Positions 33,245 through 42,387 of a DNA stretch of 64,000 nucleotides are shown here, piece by piece. The position numbers were made by a program, and so were the translations under genes. The DNA is from Luidia sarsii. Lineage: Eukaryota; Echinodermata; Asteroidea; Paxillosida; Luidiidae. The notes beneath the pieces were generated by a model. It worked only from the letters and a program-made list of their open reading frames with translations. It had not been told where the DNA came from and searched no databases. Each line of letters starts with the position of its first letter. Positions within the stretch are counted from its first letter, which is position 1. The stretch lies in assembly GCA_949987565.1 (NCBI GenBank), contig OX465102.1:8606512-8670511 (forward strand). Direction: 5' to 3'.

Positions 33245-34268
33245 AGAAATCTGAGGGCAGACTAAGCTCTACATAATAACGGGACGGGTGGTGGGGGCTG
33301 AACAATCAGTAGAATTTCTCTCAGCAGCTTGAAATAGATCTCTTGCTTCTTCCACGTTCAAACGGCCTATGTCATCCTGTAATGAAACCCTAAAAACAAA
33401 TAAAATATCCAAAAAATACATGGCTATACCACAGGTTTTTCTGTAGTTTAGTCATATTTTAAATTTTAATTTGTGTAGATACTAAACAAGGACAATCATA
33501 ACCCCATGGGAATACACCACGTGTACCTGCTAATGGAAGTGGCATGGAAGTTGGACATTATTTAGTGTACAGGTAAACAGTTACCAAAATTTGTGCTCAA
33601 CAAAGGTTGCTGTTACTGTCTCAGGTTACTGTACATGTATTTCTGGCTACTGAATCATATTGTAATGTAGTGTATAATGAACTTCATAAAACAAGTGATA
33701 TACATGTGCATGTGTGTGATATGCATGTGATGTGCATGCTCTTATCACTGCAACTGACCACATCACCACATGATGGCTTTTTACAGTAGTTCTACTGGTT
33801 TGGCCTATTTAAAGTGTACATTACTTGTCCTATAAAATAACACAAACCTAAGTACAGTGTACTATAACTATATTAACAGGCATGGCCCAATTTCACGGTA
33901 CCAGTACGCATAGATCTGGGGCATTTGCAGCCATAAGATTTGCACCTGAAACAAGTCAAAGCCTAGTTGTTGAATGAAATTGGCCATTGGCTATTGGCTG
34001 TTAGCATCTACATATGTTCGGGTACTTACATGTAGGTTTGTTTGTTTGTGGGACAATTAGGCTGGGGCTAATATCCTTATTAGCCAAATATATTTTCAAA
34101 ATTCAAATGAACTTTTTTCGACATGGCCATGCATAAACATGGAATACAGTAATAAATGCAGTAGTCCACTTCTAACACTGCATGGCTGTACAATGTGGTA
34201 GATGAATGTGGCAGAAAATGGTGTTCCACATTAAGGATGCTACATGTACAGGCATCCCTCCCAGTGAT
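33245..34268. other. Noncoding stretch
   Basis: No gene seen. ATGTGCATGTG-type simple repeats lie near 33700-33740. Confidence 0.45.
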
Positions 34269-34935
34269 TGTTTGTTCAGAGAGCCAAGGGCGCCCTCTAG
34301 CGCGTAGTTTATAGGATCTTGGGTCCACAGTACTGTTAGCTAGTTATACTGGTCAGTGGCGGGCGAGCCACCGATGAGTTTGTATCGTGTGTGAGGTAGT
34401 GTGCGTCCGATCAACTCCAGCACGCGAGAGGTTGACCGTGGGAGTGAGTGAACCTCCACCCGGCCTTGTTGGGAGGTTGTACCAGCGGACAGGTTCGTCG
34501 CGTGCAGCTAGCAGTCTATAGCAGAGCCAGACTCCCGTGCGGTTAGATTTGGGTGAGTGACTGCTGAGCGTAAGCAGGGAAGCAGAGGGTTGAAACAACC
34601 TCTAGAGGTTTAGCTGGGGGCGATAACAATCAACCTATTGTGTAACATTGTAAACCTTCCCAAAGTGGAGCCATGAAGAGGTTGAAGAATATATACAGGT
34701 CTAGCATTGAAGAAGTCTTCCTAACCCTTGTGTCCCGTGTCTCTTTGTTTGTGTGATAAGGCAGACCAACATTGTAATCCTTGCTAGTTAATTTGTATAC
34801 CTCCAACTAAACGGACAGGCCTCGAACTTGGTAGTTCGCCGTTCGTGACATTCCCCCCTCTTGTGTGTAACCGCTCATACATACGGGAGGCGAGTAAATA
34901 TTTTTTTTGGAAGAGGAGAGGGAAGAAACGCCACA
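34269..34935 (-). mobile_element. LTR family 2, copy 2, with ~85 bp of internal sequence
   Basis: 34269-34850 is an LTR (TG...CA on either strand) closely matching 13242-13817. The polypurine tract and about 85 bp of adjoining internal sequence follow at 34851-34935, as in the first copy, then the match ends at CGCCACA. The element is otherwise deleted. Confidence 0.8.
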
Positions 34936-35389
34936 CAGGCGCGCACGCGGGCCACATACATGTACATGTACAGAACATTGTGTACATGTACATTGTGTAC
35001 ATGTAATACTGTGGAGGCCGTGACTCGACTTATTTTGCTGCTAACTTCGCTCCGTGTGTGTACAAGCACGGTTCATTCGCCCAACTGATGTTTGCAGTGT
35101 CTTATCGTATGCCACGAGTAATCGAAAAGTTTGGTAGCGGTCTTAGCAATAGTGCTTTGTAGAGACTACCGAGTTGCAAATTCGGATGAGATTCGCAGTT
35201 GGTACACGCATTATTTTTAGAACTCATGTTATGTGGCTTGTTCACAATAATTATTTTGAACGATTTCTTTTTTACCAACTTGATATACCTATCTAAATAA
35301 ATGAATGCAAAATGTGTTCGTGTTTTTTTTTGATGAAAGTAAACAAATAAACATCAGTAAAATAAATTGGTTCAGCACATGTGACAAAA
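34936..35389. other. Noncoding stretch
   Basis: TACATGTACATGTACA-type repeats at 34966-35008. No gene. Confidence 0.4.
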
Positions 35390-36701
35390 AAGGTTGTTCG
35401 ATATTTCGATATTTATTAATATCGCGATATCGCTTTCCGACGATTATCATATCGAGCGCATTTCAGGATATCGAGATATTTATTGATATCGGCGATATCG
35501 AAAAGTATCACGATATCGAAAAAAAGTACTACTGGTTTCCCAACCCCATTATCGCGTGACTGTAAGCTTGTATAGCGTGGCCATCAAAGAGATCTTGAAG
35601 GGCGATAAGCTTTCGTTAGTAAAAAATGACGAAAAACCCGAACCGCATTTGACTCGGTGCATGCGCTGGGCACGCACAGCCACTCGTGTGGCCTACATAA
35701 GTTATCCGATCTTTTACGATATTATCCAGGCTGCAAAAAAAAGGCAGATTCAATTTCCTACCGATGTCTCTAAATGCAGCCAAATATATTGTAAAAATAC
35801 ATACTTTTCATAAATTATGTTTTAATCTCAGAAAATCAAAATCAACATCGAAGAGGAAAAACGTCGGAAAACGTCACTGTTCATAACGCACGTGCGACTT
35901 CGGATTTTTCGATCCTTCCATGCTGCTCTGGTACCCGCTACGCAGCTAAATGCACGTGTAAGGCAACGTACAACAGCTAAGTACAGCCATGCCATTTGCA
36001 GTACGCAATAGGCCTACACATCGTGTACACCAAACAAGTTCGGTACACTATTTTTTTTTTTTTTTTTGGGGGGGGGGGTCGCGATCAACTCCAACTTGAA
36101 TGCTTCATTCTCTTTTTTAGCAGTGCCCCCCCCCCCTCAAAAAAAGGTACAGTATTGAGTAAATGTTTTTCCAGTACGCATCCGTACGACCAAAAGGGAC
36201 ATCAGATTTTGTTCGAGGTGATCGTTATGCCGACGTAATGTGCTGATGGTTTGTCTCCCCTTATGAATATTAATCTGAAGACACATTGGCTCTGGCCAGA
36301 CATAATTATATTGACGACATCGTAAGTAAGCATCGAGTTAATGAAAACCGTCTGGGATATCGTCTTTTTTTAATGTAATAACGTATTCTTAATACATCAA
36401 CAAAAAATCGTTTCATTTTGGCGTATACTTTTAGCGTATACTTTTAGAAGAACGACCAGGGATAGTTGTTTGAAAATATTTAGTTCGTTGGTAAATGAGG
36501 TGTTTAAGGGGGTTAAACAATAGGTAACTATGGCTTAAAGTTAGATGCGTTTGCTACATATAGGTTTCCGGCAATCATACAGTGTGTGTTGAATAGAAAT
36601 CCAGGTCACTACCTTGACTTCCGCTTGCGCACCAGATATCGCGATATATTCCTGACGATATATTTTATCGAGACCAAAAATTCCGGATATCGAACAACCT
36701 T
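35390..36701. mobile_element. Candidate DNA transposon/MITE with 15-bp TIRs
   Basis: AAGGTTGTTCGATAT (35390-35404) is exactly inverted at 36687-36701. Just inside both ends are GATATCG-rich segments (TATCGCGATATC on each side). The ~1.3-kb interior has no transposase; a short frame at 35556-35813 has no recognisable domain. A clear target-site duplication is not visible. Confidence 0.5.
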
Positions 36702-37026
36702 AGTACTGACAAAAGCTCTAATCGCGCGTGAGCATATCCTGCGGGTAATCAACTTTGAATTGTCAGCTTCGGCCCCTCGTCAACATCATACTCATTAAAG
36801 TCATAGGAAGACTGGATTTGATTATGAGCGGCTACTTAATACAGAAGGTAAACTTTTGGAAACATTAAGCCTATATTTAAAAAAAAAAACATGCACGTGT
36901 GAAGATTGAGCTGTGGGGTATGAATGGGATGACCTAAGCCAACTCACGTTTACTTTGGTAACAAAATTAGATATATGAATGAATGTAGTTTTATTTTATC
37001 TATTATTATTTCATCCAAATATATTT
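36702..37026. other. Noncoding stretch
   Basis: No gene or repeat recognised. Confidence 0.4.
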
Positions 37027-37040
37027 TAAAATTTAGTGGG

Positions 37041-37078
37041 CCTGACGTTTCGATCCTAGCAGGACCTTTCTCAAAGGC
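37041..37078 (-). ncRNA. Degenerate hammerhead-ribozyme-like motif (PLE copy 2)
   Basis: Minus strand: GCCT, then TTGAGAA in the CUGANGA position, a 6-bp stem GGTCCT/AGGATC with GCT loop, then GAAAC, GTC and AGGC. The outer GCCT/AGGC can pair. Two core positions differ from the consensus, so activity is unlikely. Confidence 0.5.
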
Positions 37079-37299
37079 AGAGTGACAAGGACAAAACAGA
37101 TACATGTACACGAAGGCAGGGGGGAGAGAGTGAATAGGACACGGATGAGAAACAAAGGACAAAGAGTGAAGCTGGTAGGGAGAGATCAAAGGGAAGGGCA
37201 AGGAGTGGGGTAGGGATTAGTGACAATAGGGGGAAAGATCAAAAAGAGAAGTGTGAAAGACTGAACACAAAAGAAGGATTATCAGAAAGCTGCATGGTG

Positions 37300-38083
37300 T
37301 TAGTCATTACCCTCCTGGATGTTGAGACCATGTGGTTGAATAGTCCGAAGACGCTTCATCCACATTTTCTCACGGCTAAGACGGACAGCATTGCTACGGT
37401 GACCAAGTGATTCTATGCCCAGTACACTCATATCTGATATCGAATGATCAGGGAGATTGAAGTGATACCCAACAGGGGTGTCCATTTTACCGGTTTTGAT
37501 AGTAGACCTATGGCCATAGATTCGTTTTTTGAGGGTGTTTTTTGTCTCGCCAACATGCTGAATATTACAAACTCTACAAGAGATGAGGTATATGATGTTT
37601 GAGGTAGTGCACGTGATAGAGCCATAGGTCGTGTGGGTAGTTCCAGAAGAATGTCCATCGAAAGAGTCTATTTCCTTGACATGTGTCTTGCAAACAATGC
37701 ATTTCGAGGTACACTTAAATGTACCAAATTTGGTTGGAGGTGAAGAGTCCAAAGGGGGAACCTCTGCTCGGACAATTAAGTCACGCAGCCGAATTAGGAA
37801 TGGCTTCAGCCAGACGATCTGAAGTGTAGAGAATATGGTGGTTTTCCTTAGTTATCTTCCTGAGAGGAGGAAGAGAAGGGTGGTAGGAAGTAACTAAGGG
37901 AACCTTGGGCTTGTCCTTGGGACCTGGTGGCTTTTGTTTTAGTGCCGAACTTCTGGGAATGGAATAGACTTTAGCAATGGAGTTCTTCACTTGGCGAGAA
38001 CTATAGCCTCTAGCAACCAAGTTACTGGCCAATACACGTGTATGGCGGCGAAAGTCAGACTCATTGGAACATATACGCCTCAA
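37300..38083 (-). pseudogene. Penelope-like RT C-terminus and GIY-YIG endonuclease
   Basis: Two frames. 38083-37781: RRICSNESDFRRHTRVLAS, RQVKNSIAKVYS and TSDRLAEAIP. 37752-37300 (150 residues): a Cys block (FKCTSKCIVCKTH), then NIIYLISCRVCNIQHVGET, the Tyr...Gly motif of GIY-YIG, followed by LKKRIYGHRS (Arg and His) and YHFNLPDHSI. The C-terminal CxxC-plus-GIY-YIG arrangement is typical of Penelope-like elements and would cut target DNA. A frameshift near 37790 separates the two parts. The RT catalytic core is missing. Confidence 0.85.
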
Positions 38084-38111
38084 TCTGAGGGCCTGGAGGA
38101 ATGGAGGCGCT

Positions 38112-39897
38112 GGAGGTCATCTCGCATGCAGTTCACTACACGGCCAGTCCAATTAAATTCGGTGTGAATCAACTCACCACCTGCTCATTCATCAAGCCAA
38201 AGCCAACCCCGAATCTAGTCAGTTGCTCCACTGCATGATCCTCCAGTAAGTGCATTTTAGGTGTAATTGATGCATTTGGCAGGTTAACCCTGTAGGACCT
38301 CATAAAGGATTTAATGCAGACATCTGGAGGGAAATAAGAAGTGTGCATTGATAATAATTTTCTTCTTATTGTAGAGTGATATTCCTTTATACATTTTCTG
38401 AAACAATTTTTTAAAAATTCAGAAACCACCTACCAACTCTTTTCAAATCAGCTGTTGTGAGTGCCTTTGCATGGTTCATAGCAAAGTGAACATCTGCGTA
38501 CTTCAGAAAGATGTCCTCAAATTTGGAGCCCATCTCTGCTGCCTCACGGATGAGTTTATTGTGACTGGCAATAGGAATTTTGTCACAATTCATATCTCGG
38601 AGGATATGGGAGGGTGCAGAAGTGAGATCCTTTATGACCTGCATCTGATTCAATCAATCAATCAAATGATTGAGAATTTGATATACATGATTTCTTCAGA
38701 ATTACACAACAGCCCACAAATGTGCCAAAAAAGTTTGCATTATGACTTACCTGGCAACATTTGTGGAAATGTTTTCCGACAAATGGTAACCTTGGCGCTT
38801 GACATTATGGCGCTGCAGTACAGCATCCAGGGAGCTCGATATGGGGCCTGTTCCAAAAGGAAGGTGAATCTCCTTTCTCTCCTGTGTGTGAACAAAAGAA
38901 CATTTCCTGGTTAACGTTCATGAAATCATGAAATACATTTTTTTTGGAAAGTCGAGCCTGTTGCAATGTTCCTCAAACATGTCGTACATTTTTTTGAAGA
39001 TACCCAGTGAAATGTGTAGACTGGGAAGTACGACCTGCCAAAAGAAAAAGAATGAATGGTAAACAAATAATCAGTTTGAGGTAAAATTATTGTGCAAGCA
39101 CCACTTAAAAGTTTTAATTAGACATACATGATCTGTGTCAATTTCCAGGAAAGGACTTGCAACGATGCTGTGGGACACATCCTTTGATCTTGACCGCCGA
39201 GAGCCATCTGCCTCAAACCTCTGGACGTTGTCCTTGATGGTCTGCAGAGTACGAGCAGGATATGGCTCCCTTTCTTCTCTTGATCGGGACATTTCCTCTG
39301 GTGATGCAGTGCAGTGCACAAAAAAGAGTAGTTAAGGTGTGTTTATTCTATTCCAGCTGCTCCTTTTTTAATTCAGTACATGGTTTGGCTTTCTGCTTGC
39401 ACTGACAAACTAAGTTACGGTAACATGGCCCTAGGTGCTGGACTATTACAGTAATTACACCCTTACTTTACATACCATTGCAGCTGCAAATGCCATACAT
39501 CTTGGTCATGAGATCATAATCACCGAAAAAGAAAAGTCTCGGGCGTTTGTCCCTGTTAAAAGAAAACAACAATGCCACATGTCAAATTGTTTGTGTAAAA
39601 TTAGCCATTTGACACATTCAAAAAATCATTATGAAGCATGTTGTTACATTCCTCCACTTCTGCTTTGCAAATTCCGATATTTGGCCGGTGACTGATGGCA
39701 GTACTCGCTGGAGATTTATCAGTGAGTCAGATGCTTGGAAGAATGCAAACACGAATGTGTTTTGCAGTGAATTGGGGTGGTCTGTGTTGGCGATTTTGAA
39801 TAACATTTTAAATGTATTCCCCCCTTTATCACCCCCAATCTTGATCCAGATTTCACTGCCTGGAATCACTCCATCGTGCCAAGTCAGGGATCCATTC
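38112..39897 (-). pseudogene. Unrecognised multi-exon gene, at least seven exons, truncated
   Basis: Seven minus-strand exons with GT-AG borders: 39897-39648 (GSEIWIKIGGDKGGNTFKM, NTFVFAFFQASDS), 39552-39476 (KRPRLFFFGDYDLMTKMYGI), 39297-39128 (RTLQTIKDNVQRFEADG), 39034-38937 (VVLPSLHISLGIFKKMYDMF), 38881-38751 (ERKEIHLPFGTG, VKRQGYHLSEN), 38638-38434 and 38397-38112 (ITPKMHLLEDHAVEQL, FGVGFGLMNEQ). Introns are only about 36-180 bp. The last exon has a one-base deletion near 38176: past it, another frame stays open as GGELIHTEFNWTGRVVNC up to the Penelope junction at 38112. I have an impression of similar long proteins in many invertebrates but cannot name the family or function. Earlier exons may be missing at the 40-kb element border. 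Confidence 0.6.
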
Positions 39898-40306
39898 CTG
39901 TTAAGCAAAGTGTTGTTTTAAAAGTAAGAGACACATGTTGGCAGTTGTGTTCAAAATCAGTAGAAAGGGAACTGCAACTAATGTAATCGTCTGTCGTTAA
40001 TGCAAACACTGTCCATCTGTTTTTAACAAACCCAAATCATCGATCCCAACTGTACTGTTATGTGTCCAATCAGTTGGACTGTACTCGTTCATAATTTTGA
40101 GATAACGACCAGTTTAGCTAGATTTGGCCGAGTTTGTACGGACGAGAGTTGACTAATTAACTAAACATGAGTAGTGCACCCCGTCTGGATAGTCGGTGTT
40201 ATGTAATCATTTTGCGCCTCTCGACCAATCAGAAGGCCGCATTTGGCCCCACGTGACCCCCCTTTTTCGTAAAATGAGGAGCCGGGATCTACCATTCAGC
40301 GCAGGT
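39898..40306. other. Border region before the PolB element
   Basis: No gene seen. A CCAAT box (CGACCAATCAGAAGG, ~40218) and CACGTG lie near 40250. Part may belong to the PolB element's inverted repeat if that extends further left. Confidence 0.4.
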
Positions 40307-40506
40307 GTAGGTATTTGGGAGGTTTTTTTTGTCACTGAGCCTGGGTTGTCTGTCTATACGTACGTGAAAGGCCCCCCCCCCCAAAAAAAAAGAACAACAA
40401 TGACTCATCGCGAACCGGAGTAAACAAAGTTGGACGTGAGTCCCTGACCCGTTGAAATTCGCATGGTTTTCAAACGCTCACTGTACGCAGTTGTAGTTAG
40501 CGGTCC
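40307..40506. repeat. Left long terminal inverted repeat of the PolB element
   Basis: Starts GTAGGTATTTGGGAGG and ends TTGTAGTTAGCGGTCC. It matches the complement of 50867-51183, with landmarks GTCACTGAGCCTGGGTTGTC, TACGTGAAAGGCC, a homopolymer junction and GAACAACAATGACTCATCGC. Confidence 0.8.
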
Positions 40507-41110
40507 ATCTAACGTGACTTCACTACACGATGACGGGGTTGATATTTCCTTCGGTGGTCATGTTTGGACCAGTCATTTCGCCTCTCTGGTACTGGCTTAT
40601 TCATACATGCATTGCGCTTGAATTGTCTTCTGTGTTGGACACATTTTGACGTTCCGTCTCATGGCGCGCCTTATGCAGTATTATCAGAACAGCACCGGTA
40701 CGTACGTAGCAGCAGTGCACCGTGGAGACCATTGCAGTGCAAATACATTGCCGTATTGATCGCCTGAACGTACCAGTCAACTGCGTGTCCATACACAATG
40801 GTCCCTCAGTGCTGGTTTCGTAAGCGTACGCATACGCTATACATATAGCGCGCACTGTCAAGGATTAGGAAAGTGGCCTGACAGTCTTGTAAAGTAAACG
40901 ACTCAAAGTTAACCCTATTTTAAGGTCACATTCAGCCTGGTCACATTGCGCATAGTATTGATGCCACTGACGACGCTCGTTCTATACAAAATACGACTAA
41001 TCGACACAAGTTAAAGTCCCGGACAAACCAACTTACAATTAGTGTGTCGTTTGACCTATAAATTTAAGTTTGTCGCTCATTATTTTATTCAATGTACAGC
41101 TCATGTGTAC
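40507..41110. other. Noncoding stretch inside the PolB element
   Basis: No gene seen on either strand. Confidence 0.4.
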
Positions 41111-41399
41111 TTATTTACTCATTTTACTCATTTTACTCATTTTACTCATTTTACTCATTCTCACCCATTCTCACCCATTCTCACCCATTCTCACCCATTC
41201 TCACCCATTCTCACCCATTCTCACCCATTCTCACCCATTCTCACCCATTCTCACCCATTCTCACCCATTCTCACCCATTCTCACCCATTCTCACCCATTC
41301 TCACCCATTCTCACCCATTCTCACCCATTCTCACCCATTCTCACCCATTCTCACCCATTCTCACCCATTCTCACCCATTCTCACCCATTCTCACCCATT
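41111..41399. repeat. 10-bp minisatellite, 24 perfect copies, with a 9-bp lead-in
   Basis: TTTTACTCA (9 bp) repeats about five times to ~41158, then TCACCCATTC repeats without error from ~41161 to ~41398. All three frames are open, giving the 10-residue peptide repeat HSHPFSPILT. These long ORFs are artefacts. Confidence 0.95.
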
Positions 41400-41661
41400 T
41401 CTTTTTCATACCTGCTCAATTGTTTTACTCATTGATACGCTCTTTGTTTCAAATAAAACACATTAGAATAAAATCACGGATACATCAATGCTTGGGTTTT
41501 TTTTCGATTATTTTATTATCAATTATTTTATTATCATTAAACCACTATCTTCCTTTACCGCCGTTATACAACAAAATCGTTCGAAACAAACAATGGTTTT
41601 ATAGTTAACAATGATCAATGGCGATGATGTTCCAGATTACATTTTAAAGCCTTGGGATTCT

Positions 41662-41910
41662 TTAATCATCACTGTCTCTCCGGTTGTCGGCCGCTTCATC
41701 AAGGTTGAACAAGCCGATAAATTCTGCATGGTGTTTAGGCATTACCCTGTCTATGGCCTGACTAGGTCGCATGCCTTTATCTACTTTTTCTTTGAGATCT
41801 TCCACGATATCTTCGTGGGTTTTATTGTCTTCCAGAAAAAAGGAATATAATAAGAAAGTCTTGTAATTGTTGAAAAATATTTTCTTGACTGTCCAGAGGG
41901 CCTTGCAAGC
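41662..41910 (-). CDS. Small unrecognised ORF, C-terminal or exon-like
   Basis: An 82-codon open frame ending KHHAEFIGLFNLDEAADN, RRDSDD, stop. It has a coding-like, charged composition (EDNKTHEDIVEDLKEKVDKG, MRPSQAIDRVMP) but no early Met. It is on the same strand as the PolB gene, about 480 bp downstream of it. It could be the terminal part of another gene of the PolB element. No family recognised. Confidence 0.35.
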   Translation of the reverse strand, partial: ACKALWTVKKIFFNNYKTFLLYSFFLEDNKTHEDIVEDLKEKVDKGMRPSQAIDRVMPKHHAEFIGLFNLDEAADNRRDSDD

Positions 41911-42387
41911 CTAACAACATGTACATGTAGTATTTAAGATAATAAACTATGTACAATTCACAATTCGATGCTTAGGGGTAACACAGAAAATCTATCTGTT
42001 TTCATTCATATTGTTTTGACAACATTTTAACCCCCTCATCATGCATCAACAATGTGAAACTTTTTGCTCCTTTGTTCAGAGTCCAGACAATGGCGCTGCA
42101 TGTCTCCCTTGAATAAAACCGTGATGCCGACATTAGGTAAAAGCTCATGTAAGAAACAATATGCACGTGCACCGGCAATCATAACATTATTTTATGCACC
42201 GAGTATAGTTGTAAAATGTTAACGCGTTTCCGTTGTCTATACTAAGTAAGTCTACATGTAAATTGAACAAATCATTAAATCACATTAATTGTATATACAG
42301 TTCACAAGCATTAAAAGCACTTGCATGCTTATAATGAATCGAGATACAAATACATGTACAGTACACACAATGTACACCGAAAGTGCG
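41911..42387. other. Spacer downstream of the PolB pseudogene
   Basis: No gene seen. A short TACATGTA repeat lies at 41918-41926. Confidence 0.4.

Larger units (their letters stand above)
37027..38111 (-). mobile_element. Penelope-like element, 5'-truncated (copy 2)
   Basis: Minus strand: the end of the RT region (SSR-LRRICSNESDF, 38111-37781), a linker (LRDLIVRAEVPPLDSS), the GIY-YIG endonuclease ORF (to 37300), then a ~270-bp 3' tail with a hammerhead-like motif, ending AAATTT. The same 3' part occurs at 47552-48060. It joins directly to coding sequence of another gene at 38112. No target duplication is seen here. Confidence 0.85.

Noticed and set aside
35556..35813. 85-residue ORF inside the TIR element as a transposase
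   Set aside because: No DDE or zinc-finger motif and too short.
41042..41608. 188-, 124- and 121-residue plus-strand ORFs
   Set aside because: They are the three reading frames of a perfect 10-bp minisatellite, all giving the same HSHPFSPILT repeat.
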